Part shown: positions 1 to 12,600 of the stretch, one piece after another | How positions within the stretch are numbered: position 1 is the first letter of the stretch | How the letters are laid out: every line of letters starts with the position of its first letter | Source of the DNA: Hydractinia symbiolongicarpus | Taxonomy: Eukaryota > Cnidaria > Hydrozoa > Anthoathecata > Hydractiniidae | Direction of reading: 5' to 3' | Length of the DNA stretch: 64,000 bases | NCBI RefSeq assembly: GCF_029227915.1 | Contig: NC_079882.1 | Span: forward strand, 9,920,001 to 9,984,000 | Translations under genes and position numbers: made by a program | The notes under the pieces: model-generated | Databases searched by the model: none | What the model saw: the letters and a program-made list of their open reading frames with translations, nothing else | What the model was told of the DNA's origin: nothing

Positions 1-660
1 ATTCAAAGAGGCTTATAAAAACATTTGTATAGATTTAACTCTTCTTATAGACTATAGAAAGATAGAAAGATTTTACAATCAATACATCGGTTGTTCATCA
101 TTTCGTTAGATGACACGATCATTGTTTGTTTTGAAGTTAGGAAACCCGGAAAGTGAAAGAATGAACGAAACTTCCATCTTCAATAACAATTACGTACATT
201 AAATTTCTTCTTTTAAAGGCGGGAGTTTCAACGATCATAACTGCTACATACAGATTGTTTCATAGGCAATACAAAATTTCAGTTAAGGCTTAACTGCCAG
301 TTATTTGTTCCTTGTTGACTTTCTACTTAAAAATGTAATGTCCTAGAAATAAGTAATTAATGACCAACATGACAAGAGAGGACAAAAGACGACACAAGAA
401 GACATATGTAAATAGCCACAAAAAGACAGACAGCAAGCTTATTATGTATATTTAAGAATTTTGACGTCAGCAGTAGAAACCTTTTTTTTATTGTTAGCTT
501 GTGCGTACCAGGTCATTTATTTGATTCATAATAGCTTTGTTGTTGCTTATTGCACAATTAAATCAATCTAATCATCTAAACAATCTCATTAAAAAAAGTC
601 CGCATTGAAAGCATTAAAAAAAAAGTTGATACGAATTTCTCAATTCGATAAAAAATAAAG
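1..660. other. Upstream flank, no gene recognised
   Basis: AT-rich sequence with no convincing exon on either strand. It presumably contains the promoter and 5' UTR of the receptor gene that starts at 661. I see no clear TATA box at a usable distance. A TGACGTCA-like core (ttgacgtcagcag) lies near 462-474 and resembles cores seen elsewhere in the window, so it may be repeat-derived. Confidence 0.4.
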
Positions 661-3600
661 ATGGGTTTATCATCTGGCATTGTTTTATTTATGGGTTATA
701 TTTTTTTCGTTCTAGTAATTTGTTATTCGAATTGTTCGGTGAGTGTTTTAATGATCTATTTCATTTAGGCAAATTTAGTATTTTTTATAGTTTTGTTGTT
801 TCGTTCGTAAGACAAAGGGCATAATTTAGCGTTTAAATTTACCTTTTTACAACATCCACTCCGCTTCTTGTATCATCCTTATGGCTATACAAATCAATCT
901 TCCAAACAACTTAGCTACGTGCCACAATAGTACATTCTGCAATATTTCATAATCTTAAAAATGTAAACTTGGTTTTTAGAACTTTAAATTTACTACCTCG
1001 ACGCCGAAAAAGATTACCTACTATTTTGGCAGTCCTGAATATTTTACTATCCGGTGTAAAACAAGCTCCCCGGCAGAGATATCATGGCAGAAATGCTCTG
1101 CACTTTCTGAAAGTATTGTTTACTGCGATGAGAAATCTGCGAAGGATCACCACAATACACTCAATTGTGTGCCTGTGTTAGAAAACAACACTGAGCTAAG
1201 CAGTCAGGTAATTTCTGATAAAGAGTCCTTGTTACGTCTGAAAAAACAGCCGATATACATCGGTATTGGCTGCTTTCAATGCGTTGCGAAGTCAAGAAAC
1301 ACATCTCAAGTTATTAAACAATCAACAGAGTATTCTTACCAAGGTAATAGGACAAAAAGTAGAATATGAGAATATAAAAAAAGAGGTATTAACGTGCTTA
1401 AAATTTTTTTTTTTTCTTTAGATTATTGCCATACGCCTTCGAAAGCACAAGCAAAGGCGCATCCAGGTACTTGTTTTTTTCCTCCCAAACGCTTGTTCGG
1501 TAATACAAAAATTGGAAGCTTTCTTTTTCTTCTTTTTTTCAGAATTTAATCGTTTGCTCATTGGTACACGTGCCACGATAGGTAACGCAACAGTTGAATT
1601 TAATATATATTGTAAAGTCGCACCTGTTGAAAAAATCTTCATACGCCAATCAGTCCGTTCTGATGGAAGTATTGATGCTATAGCTACATGGCAACACAGC
1701 AACTTACTTGGAGGTAAGCAAAAATTATATAAATAAAATTATATATGTTTTAGAAAACTGAAATTGTCCGCCTTCATTAAATTTCATGAAGATGACTGTT
1801 AGAGTTTTTAAGACGTGTGTATGACTTTTAGCATCCTTGGTACGTGTGTATGGATTTTGCGTGAAGGTAACATCACTCTTAACATCACATGTTAGTGATT
1901 TTGGAAATTGCTTCTATGATCTAAACAATCAGGTATGTATGTCATGAGCCAGGAGTACTCCTTATGTGAAACCATAGTTCGGTATTAGACTTTAATCCAA
2001 TTATTGTTGGGATCTGAATGTCCCAGTCAAAGGCTGGAGAAGGGTGGGCTATAATGCTTTACTGCTCTAGCTTCCAAAGTACTGTGTTATTTTAAAAAAT
2101 TACTCGTCAGATATAACGTCGACCATAACAGAAAATGAAGCCTTGTTTTCATGTTAAGTCACGTGATGAATTGCTGACGTCAGCAAGAATACAAAAACTT
2201 GTAATATATTGATTTTTGATATATGCACTTTTTAGATTTTAATTAACAATACTCTAAAGTATATTATAAGATTCTTGCAGCTATAACAGGGCGCCAAATG
2301 ATTAAATTTCCGTTTCAAAATGGACACAAGGGAAGGATAACTGTCGAATTTTACGCCTGTATGACGTAATACTGTATACTTAGCTCTAGAAGAGAAACGC
2401 GCATGTTAACAATAATAATAATATATACTCTAATTGCCCTTAATTTGTCTAAATATATTTCACAATATCTAAAATTTAAGCAGGAGGATCCTATAAAATT
2501 TTTTCCAATACGGCATTAACTTTTAGTCTTGGACTAAGTTCTTTCCTGGTTAAAATCACATCAAATGCACATGTGTCCATATATCGTTGCATTAAAGATT
2601 GCAAATATGAAATCCATTTTGTTTTAAAATTTAATAACTGATCGCACGAAAGTAGATTATTTTTAGGTTCCAATGTTAAATTTGGTGATAATAGCGTAGA
2701 AATGTGCACATTATCCATTTCCATTGTAAAATCAATTCTGGATCTGAAGGTGTACAATTTCCCCAACCTCCACTAACTTAGTTTTGATTTACCTACAAAA
2801 AGGATAGGTTTGATTTCTTTATTGTTTTAACATAAAACCTTCGTTATCCTCCCGTTTTCAAAAATGTCAAAATAAACCTGCAATGGTGGAATTATGCTTT
2901 CCTGAATATAATCTTGTTATTGTTGCTGCTGCTATTTTTAGAAGAATATATACACCTACAATCTCTCACACGTAACGAATATTTACGCCGATATTGATTA
3001 TAAACTCGAGGTTGAGGCTCTACCCGTTTCCAGTCCTGTTCATCATTCCTTTACGATCAAGTCCGCAACCGGTTTGTGACATTATTTTTTTTTCATCTTT
3101 TACATAATGACTTTCAAGCTCGTTCCCAAGACCGCTAAGTAAAGAAGAGATGTCCTGGAGACGAAACAAGATGTCCAGGGGACGAAATGTGACAACTTCC
3201 GTATAACTTTATACTATTGATTTTAGAACTTTGCGAAAAGTATTTTGAAGAAAATGGCGTTATTCCCCTAAAATGTCGTAAGTTATTACATTATCTGGAT
3301 TTTCTTCCTTTGTTACGAGAACCACACTAAGAATGTGTGTGAAGTTCTAGAACTTCTGGTATACCAATATCACGGCTGTTTCAGAGCGGAAACTAAGACT
3401 GCGCATGCGTCAATAATTACGGCCACGTTGAGGCGCAAGATGGCGGGCGCAAATAAAAACAATCATGATAAATAAGTAACTAACTTTTTGAAATCGCTTT
3501 TGCATGATAGAATCTATTTCAGTGGATTTAATTTAGTTTTTTAAAGCATTTCAACACGCTGGAAGCTAAATCTTTCTTTTACCTTTGCGACAAGCATGCT

Positions 3601-6600
3601 GTTGGAGTAATACTGTGGCAGTTTTGAAGGCATACTTTTTTTTGTTAAAATTAACATGGCAACTTGTTCCAACTAATTTTTGGTTTTGTGGACGTTGCGA
3701 AGTTATGTGGCTGGTGTATTATATATTTTTGGAAAGCTGAAAGGCTCATCTACAAGGTAAGAAAAACGAAAAAACTGTATCAGTACTTCTGAAAGAATGC
3801 TAGAGCGCTGAATTCTGGCAATAAAAGTTAGTGTAAAACCTGAAAATTTTAACTCCCTCTTTGACATAATCTACTGTATGATTTATTGTAGGCATTAAAA
3901 CTGTTGTAGTTTACTAAGCTAATATTTCACAGAATAACAACACTAAACAACATTCTATATAAACAATTCTGTAACTCTAAATAAGGTTTCTGCGTCTCAT
4001 ACACTACTAACGTAAGCTCGACAAAAAGTCAAATAAAAATGAACTATGCATGTAGTAAGCTAATTAACTGTTCAATTCTTTTTCTTTCTAGACCAGCTGA
4101 TCCACCTTTGAAATAATGCAAAGACTAAAGGAGCTTGCAAAGTAATGCTAATATGCAGTTAAAGATATAACTAGCTATCTAAGCTGTAAGTCTAAAAGTT
4201 ATTCTTCACGTGCAATTTTTCTTTTTTTAATTTTTGGTTTTAATTGGCTCGATTCAGGATTTACATTAACAAAATGTTGCTTTAATGTATTTCGTAACCG
4301 CTCGACTGGGTTTTTGATGCAGCTGTACCTGCTCGACATCCTGTTGATTTCATGATGCAAGCTTTCTCCACCTTAAAAATGTTATAATTTGACATTTAAG
4401 CTAGCTAGCTACACATTTTCTGAAAAATAACACATTTTGGTAAAAAACACAAATTTTGGTGTTACCAGGTTACAAATTTAAGTGGCTGTTTACCTTGTTC
4501 GCCATAAAACCCAAATCCAACATTCCATTTTGCTATGAACTCAGTGACATGATCTTCAAGCATATGCAGTTTTGGTGAAATATTAACTTTTGGCCAGTTA
4601 GTTCGCAGATGCATCATGAATTTATTAATTGAAATTTCTAGAATTATGTACTATATGTATATTATTCTTTCTTTTTGTTTTGTTTTTGGCACATGAAATT
4701 TTAAAAAAAACTTATTTATTATTAAAAAAAGGAACAAGTTTCTCACCTAAAGCCAGTATTTCCTCACATGACAGATATTTTGCCGAATTGTAAATGTTAT
4801 GAACTTCTGCAAAGTAAGTAAATAACATGTCGTACTTATCCATTTCTAAATTCACACTGTGAATAAGCTGGTCATCATGCTTTTGTGCTGCAACAATCTC
4901 TTTAATGCTGGATGTTAAATTTTGGATGTTTTCTTTCTATAAGAGCAAGATTGTTTTTTTAATTTTCTTTAAATATGTTATTTTTAAATTGCTACATTAT
5001 TGTTAGTATTAACAAACCTTTAGCAATTTATGTACATGGTTGCCGATAAAACTTTGGCCATGGTAGGCCTGACGTTCAACACCCATTTTTTGCAGCGTTT
5101 TATCTATTGAAGAAGCACAAGGACCAACACCTAAAATAAGATGAACAAACTATTAAACATAGCTTTAGATTGGAGAGAATATAAGGCTTGCATCATAAGA
5201 TCAGAATGAAAATTATAATTTTGGAAAGTTTTTTTTCGGGAATTAAATTTCTTGGAATTTCCAGACAAAAAAACATTTGCGAATATCACAAAAAATTACT
5301 TAGGTAATAAAAATGATCATACCCACTAAAATTCTTTTGTTGTTTCCCAAGGTTGAGATTTCTAATTCTAATTCTGTGATTTTCTTCTCAGTTTTTATTA
5401 TACTTTTCTCGTACGTCAGTATATTTCGTTGTAAGCCACCAGATATTACAAGCCAGTTTAACTGATCTTGCTGGTTTGCTAATTTGGCTTTTTCATCTTC
5501 CAGCTTTTGCTGCAAGTCATTTGTTTCTTTAAGGACTTCGATGTAGTCACCATAATCTGAATCCAGTTCATTGTCTTCTGTTGCCAACAGCAGAGCTATT
5601 TTTACATCATAGTCTTGGCAAGAAGACTCAAACATTTTAAACATCTTTTGATATACACCCAAGGAAATATGAAGACCAGGAATACAGACCTAAAATTAGG
5701 TGTTTATATAGATTTTATTTTGGGATTATTAAATCAACTTGCAGTGGAAAAGCATAAAAATATGATGTATACTTGATCAATAGGTATGTCAAAAAATATG
5801 TTGTCAATGACATTATAAAATTCTTTCGCATTTTTAGGGCTCCCACCACTTTCACGGAAATCTGCTAAATTTTCTTCAAGTGTCGCCAGTGACCTTTTCT
5901 TAAATTTCTTGCGAGTAAACACTGGGATGTTCATTAGTTTTGAGGTAATGTTGCAAAACAAACAGCTGTGACGCCCTAAACACAAATGTTAAAGTATACA
6001 TATTTTATTAGAAACTTTTAAAAATAAACCATTTTTAACTATGCATTTCCCATATCTGCGTAGTAAAAACCCATTGTTAAACTACAGGAACTTTATGAAG
6101 TTGCAAAAAAAGTTCTGTAAAAATTAATTAATTTTGATTATCAACTAGCAACTTGCCCCAGATCTTAAGTAATTAATATTTACCATTTGCACCAGTTATA
6201 CCATACATTGCACACAGAAATTCGTAGTCGCCATACATAAATACACGGAATATCGACTCTTTATATTTGACTTGTTGCAGCATTTTTATTTGTGGTCGAA
6301 ACCGTTCAAGGCAGACTCTTAAGTTTGTTCTTGTGTCTTTCCCTAATTTAAAAAAAAAATATAAAAAATGTTTTGATTTCTACTTTAGATCACTTAGATC
6401 ATTTCTACTTTAGATCACAATTAGACATCACATGCATAGAATTTTGGAAATTCCAGTTTTAATTTTTTTTTTTTCATATTTGTAATATATTGCATTAATG
6501 TTTGTTACCTTCAAAAATGCTAAACATTATTGTGTTTTCCTTCTTGTTTGGGTTTAGAACATTGCCTATTTGATATGCCATTTTAAAACTATTTCCTCCA

Positions 6601-9600
6601 TGGTCTCCACCAATTTTAACATGGATCTCATTGTCAGGAATGAAACTATGTTTTACAAGTAAATTGTGACATTCTAGCTTTTTGAGTTGATACAGAATGT
6701 GGCCAACTACATTATACAGATACCCCCAGGGCCTAGGTATAACGGATACCCTGTTTCCAACTGATAATTTGGTGAGAGGAGCCAGCTCAACTCTCAGTCC
6801 TTGGCCTACCCATTCAGCAGCGACACTTCTTGCTTTTTTTTCTGATTCAATTTTTATGTTGAATGTTTTCAACCAACGTGATATTTCACGTAGTTGATTC
6901 CATGGCATGTTTAAATTTGATTTCATTGCTGTGATGTGATTGGCTGGAATAATGACTTCTGTACCCAAATTTTTAATGATAGTATTTCTGTCACTTTCTT
7001 CCATAGACTTTAGCAGTGCTGTGGTCTGTTTTGTGACAGATTGGGTTTCTTCACCAGACATCAGATGGATTAACTCCTTGGCTGTATTTGCTCTTTTCCG
7101 CACATTCCTTTCACATGTTTCATCAGAAGACTTGCGAGGAATTCTAATGGGTGTTATTGTCAATGGCTAAAATATGGAACATATGTTATTAATTTGTTTT
7201 ATGTAAAATGTAATATTACTATTAAAATTATCATATTGTTACAGACAATTATGTGTACATTATTTTTAATATAACATAGCATAGTTTTGTATTTTTGTAT
7301 AAAGTAGTTATACACATTTTTTATATAAGATCACTTAACGATGTAGACGCCTTAGCATTTAGGGTGGGCACATCAAAATTTTAGTAAATCTCCTAATATA
7401 TAGAATGGTTTTTATTGACCCCCAAAACTTCCTATATTCTGTGACCCCTCTAGCCACTTACTTATATTTATTATTATTTTTAATTATTTACTCTGAACAT
7501 TTTAAAATTTGTCTTGTTCTTATTATGGCTTGTTTTTTGTATAAAAAATGTGTATAAGAAACATTTCACTGGAATTGTAAAAAAATGATAACCTAGGTAT
7601 GCACATATATAGACATATACAAAAGCAACTTATTTTCAGTTTTGATTTCAGCCTTAAAATTGCTAAGATCAAAATTTTTTGCTTTATCAGCCGTTTGAAA
7701 ATCAGTTGCTTGTTAAAAAAAGTCAATGTCAAATCACTTTTACTGAGTCCACTCCATACATAAGTAATCTTACTTGTGAACTTCCACTGGGCAATTGGAC
7801 AGTTTTATTCGGCAAGTTTGACTGCTGCATTTTTATTCCAACCACATGAGCAATGCATTCTTCTACCTTTTTCGGTACAGGCTTGGAAGGGCTCAACTGC
7901 ATCATCTCTAGTGTTGTAAATGACAATGCTGGAGAGCATGTGTGCGATTGTGCAGACAGCAGTTTAAATGAACAACCACATGTTCCCTTGACAACTCGTG
8001 TGTTTAAAATCCTGGAAATGCACAAACCAGGCGAGACATCCCCGGGTGTTGTTGGGATGCTGCAGGTGGGACATCTATTTGAATTTTCCAACCAATTTGT
8101 TAAACACAAGGCACAAAACACGTGGTTACATTGGTTTATCATTAATGGCCTTTTTAAAATATTGCTACACAAAGCACAAATCAGATGTTCCCAGTTGCCT
8201 TCACTGATATTTATGTCTGAGAGAACGTTTCCACTATAGTCAAAAAGTTCAGAGGTTTTTCTGTAAATTTTATTAAGTTCTAGGGGTGTCCAAGTTTTTT
8301 CTGCGGAATCCACAGCTTTGTGTGTTGGGTTACCACCGCCCCTTCTTTTCATAGGTTTGCCACCTCTCTTTCTTTGTGCACTTAATATGCATGTTTTGCA
8401 CTCGGTGTCTTTATGTGTATACCATTTAACAGGCACAATAGCGGTAGCTGAGTCACGTTTTAGGACATTACTTATTGTAGCAAAGCACGAGTGACAGAAT
8501 TTTTTTGGGTGAATGCCTGCCCGATCAGAATAAAAATCAGCTCTGAAAATACTGTCCAAGTTCTTTATGTGCTCTTGGACAATATGTGATCGTCCAGGCA
8601 GAGTGTTTCCACATATTCGACACAGCTTGTTCAACCGAGCTAGGTGTAAATCCCCAGTAGCCATCTTGAACTTTAACAAAAATTTTGAAAAAAAAGTACC
8701 TAATGTTTGATACAATATCAATTCGTAATGTACTGATACACCTACAGTTCTTTTTTTATTCGTATCTCGTAACTATCTTGGAATGATTTTTATAAAAATT
8801 ATCTGTGGGATAACTTCGTATCTGAAAATATTTTGCTTTAAGTTGGCATGGTGTCCACAGTCTTCAAAATGGAGGTTGAAAGTTTTTGTTTTGTTTTAGC
8901 TAGGCAACAAGCGAATAGCTTTGTATTTGAATTAATCTTATTGGTATAGGACTATATTTTATTTAAACCACTTAGTTTCCAGTCCTTAAGTTGGTTTATG
9001 TGATTAAAATGCCTATTAAACCTGGTGCTAGCTACCCTAAAATTTGTTTACTTTTAAGCGCAACTCGCCCCAGTCCTTATTTTAAATTTTTTTTTGACAT
9101 GCGCAGTCTGAGTTTCCGAAATCTCGCTAGCTGAAACAGCCGTGATATATGTTGCACTCAACAATAAACGTCGCAATCTTACCAATCAATGTCGCAACAG
9201 TGGAAATGTAATTCTTTACGATAAAAGTCGTAGAAAATGTTTACAACATTTAACAGTAAACAAACTGAGAAAAAAAGGAAAGCATAGCTATTTGTGTGCA
9301 TGCCAGATTACTAGAAAACACTTTTCTGAAAAGATTTTCTTTTTGGTTAATTGAATTGACTTAACTTTTCCTGACTTTTTCCAGTGTCATTCAGTTTGGT
9401 CGTACGTTTTTGTACCATGATATGTCTGTTGTTACTCATAATAAATAATATATGTATCCCAAGTATGTTTTATGACATTTAAAGCTGGCTATAGTTTTCG
9501 CCCGTCGCAGCTAAGCTACCATTTTGCGTGACAGACAGGCGGACGGACGGACGTATACGGGCATTATAATATAGATAATAAATAATATGTCTGCAGAAGC

Positions 9601-12600
9601 TTGTTTTAGTATGCCTTTCACCTATACGCGAGCTTTAAATTTTTGGTCAACTTTTTGAACACCTTCACTTTATTATTGTTGTTCAGTTCTAGACCATCAG
9701 TACAAAACGCGTTTTGGTATAAAAATTTTCAAGGCGAAACAGTAGCTTTTTTACGAAGAAAACACAACTAAGTTATGTTTTTCTGGAACTTATTTCAAAT
9801 ATCAAAAACAATTTCTGGGTTAATTTTTCTTTATAAATGTAAGCAGATGCTATAATAAACAATAATTGACTCGCTTTTGCGTCTGAACATAGAAAAGCCA
9901 AAGACAGCAAAAGACAAATTGACGGATTTTATGAAGAAGGTGTAATAGAAAATGAGGAAATGAGCAACAAAGCGGAAATGATGGAAAGGGATGATGGAAA
10001 GAATATGATTGTAAGAGACATTCTAAAAAAATTGATGGAAAGGGGTGGTTGAGAAGATATGATGGACAAAAGGGAGGAAAGAGAGAGAGTTGTAAAGGGC
10101 AAAGAGAGATTTGTAAAAAAACGAAGGAAAAGACGAGACGAGACTTTCCTTTACATCTTTTCCATCATTTTATTACTATACAAAGGAATCATAGAAAGGC
10201 ACGATAAGCAAGATGCAAGGGAAATTAAAAGAAAACCCAATCTTTAAGAAAATATAGATAATGGAAAGGAGTTAGAGAACACTATTGGTTTAGACAAAAA
10301 GAACAGCGCCGAACTTGTTAATGACAAGAAAAAAGTGCAAGCAGAAATATACTTTGAAAATGTGAATGACTGCTAAAATTGATTGTGGTCATTACTCGAC
10401 TTAAAAGAGATTCCGACAAAAGCAGAAAACAGACCAAGAAAATGTAGTACTGCAAAGTTGTTGTGATGGAACACAGTCGTGTTAATGTTAAAGGCTTATG
10501 GCGTAACTTATTGAGTTATGGCTAGTATGTCATATCGTCCATCAAATGGCATAAACATTGATTTCTACGGGACATTGTATTTACAATGTTCAATTTTTTT
10601 AGTATTATAAGCTTAATACACTTCTTTGTTGTTGATTGCGGCATTTATTAGTGTAACACACCCTATCGTTGTGAAGAAACGTAAGAATTAGCGATGTGAT
10701 GTGATGTGATGTGATGTGATGTTAGTTCAAAATAATATGACTTGCCTTTGTACTAATGAAAGATTTTAAAGTTCCAACTATGTTATAAACTGTGAACTGA
10801 AAATATCTTATATTGATGTATTTCGATTCTTAATACACTTACTGGTGGAGATAATATTATCTGGCTAAAAAAAAATTATAGTCGAGATTAAATGATATAT
10901 ATATAATGAGTTTGACATTGCTTTCGTTAATGGAAAATATGCTTTTCATTTAGAAATGGTAAAAAATATCACTGTATCTCATTGTACTTTCAATAAATCA
11001 GTGAATATTTCATGGATTGTACCAAACTTTACAAACATCAAAAATGTGACATTCATTCGAATTTATTCGAATAATTTTCTTAACACGGAGTTACCTAAGG
11101 TGAGCCATCCAACGTTTTCTTCTCTATCTAATACTCCTTTCCATAATATCCGTTTTCTTAATATCCATTGTCAATTATTGCATTTTTATATATTATACAT
11201 TAATTTTCTATTATTTTTTTTCTAACAGTCTCAGACATTGATTACACTCGAAAATGTGGACGTGAATACAACAGTTTATGTGAGTAAGAATTGTTTCACT
11301 AAATATTTTTTTCCCTATTTGATTGTCGATCTTACATATTTGCCTGTTTAATTTAAGATTGAATTAAAGCTCGCAGATAATTCCGAAATTTATTTGCACT
11401 CAGCAAGAGTGGATTTAGCGCCCTGTCCAAGTAAGCTATTAAAGTTTATTTTCGTTTCTTCGTTCTTTCGTTCCTTCCTTCCTTTGTTCCTTTGTTCCTT
11501 CGTTCTTTCGTTAATTTGGTGTCTCGTTAATTTCCTGGAATAAGGTAGTTTTCCCTTTTTTGTTTTTGCTAAGCCAGTTTCAATAGTTAAATTATTTCAG
11601 TAGGTCGGTTAAGAGAGGTTCTTTGGAAGCCTGTTATTCATCTTCGGACTTCGGAAGGTGTTCTATTATAAATATGCAATGGTTTTTCTTCTATAAATTA
11701 AACACTAACATTTAGATATGATAACGACAACGACAACTTCCAAACCCACAACGAGTCCCACACGTAGATCAAGTATACTGCAACACAAATGGATGTTGGT
11801 CATTATAATTCTCTCTGTTTTGATCTTCTCTGTTGCATTGATTGCCTTCTTAATTTATTTTTGCGCAACTAATTTACGAAAAGGACGCATTCTACGAACT
11901 CCTTTATCGACACCTCCAGAAAATTACCCTTTGAACGAACCAGGTAGGTTTGCGATAAAGTTTTCTATATTGCTGTTGAAATAAAAATGGTTATTAACTA
12001 TTTCATTTCTCTCTCACTAAAGGAGAAAAAGTGATGCTTGTTTATCCACACGGCTGCCGAGAAGTGGAAAATATCGTTTTATTTCTTGCGGCTCAACTCA
12101 ATTCATTTGGTATCGAAGTGTTGGTTGATAATTTACAGACTGAGAGAGTGGCAAAATATGGCTTGCCATTTGTACTAATGAAAGACTTTAAAGATTCCAA
12201 CTATGTTATAACTCTTTGTACAGAATCAGAAAGTAAGTTCGCGTTTAAGACACAAATATTAAAGATAAATGTCTTGAAAGGATGACGTTTTTATTCAGGA
12301 CACTGCCTTCTTTTAATAGGTACAGTAGTAAAACGCGTCTAAAGTGGGCATCTACAGTGGATACCTCTATTTGAAATTTGACACGTTCTCTCAAAAGCGA
12401 AAAAAAATGTTTATTTCTCTTTACGACGCCACAGCCAGACTTTTTGGAGCTCTGACAGGTCGTGGAGGTTTGCGGGGGTGGGGGGGGATGAGAGAGGGAG
12501 GGGGGATTTTGGACACAGTTGCCTAAATAGCGTTTAATCATAACTTCCTTTATTTTAGCAAGTAACCTAGCGAGCCACCGTCCCTACAACTTCGTTATGA

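Larger units (their letters stand above)
3367..9148. mobile_element. Complete DNA transposon encoding a RAG1-like transposase (N-RAG-TP/Chapaev-like)
   Basis: A 5.77-kb element (3371-9144) with matching inverted ends. The outermost 14 bp, CACGGCTGTTTCAG, are identical at 3371-3384 and, inverted, at 9131-9144. An inner block (CGGAAACT, one variable base, then AGACTGCGCATG) matches 20 of 21 bases at 3387-3407 and inverted at 9098-9118. Both ends are flanked by ATAT (3367-3370, 9145-9148), a likely 4-bp target-site duplication, though AT-rich enough to be partly chance. The only gene inside is the nine-exon minus-strand transposase; no RAG2-like kelch reading frame is seen. The CAC-starting ends and 4-bp duplication fit Chapaev-type elements. 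The RAG1-type N terminus fits the elements called N-RAG-TP in molluscs (from memory). The open gene and well-kept ends suggest a young insertion. Confidence 0.85.

Noticed and set aside
969-1181. A forward open frame starting TLNLLPRRRKRLP
   Set aside because: It overlaps, in another frame, the Ig-like exon 980-1343, whose frame matches the signal-peptide exon and keeps the Cys/Trp pattern.
6697-8239. Plus-strand open frames opposite the transposase
   Set aside because: They are shadows of the minus-strand transposase exons and match no family.
3371-9144. A RAG2-like gene next to the RAG1-like transposase
   Set aside because: The space on both sides of the transposase inside the element (about 830 and 480 bp) has no kelch-like or PHD-like reading frame.
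3371-9144. Assignment to Transib or ProtoRAG
   Set aside because: The flank repeat is 4 bp, not 5; the ends are not CACAGTG/CACTATG-like beyond CAC; and the charged insert plus GEQGGES motif differ from what I know of Transib. The assignment to a Chapaev-like group is itself provisional.
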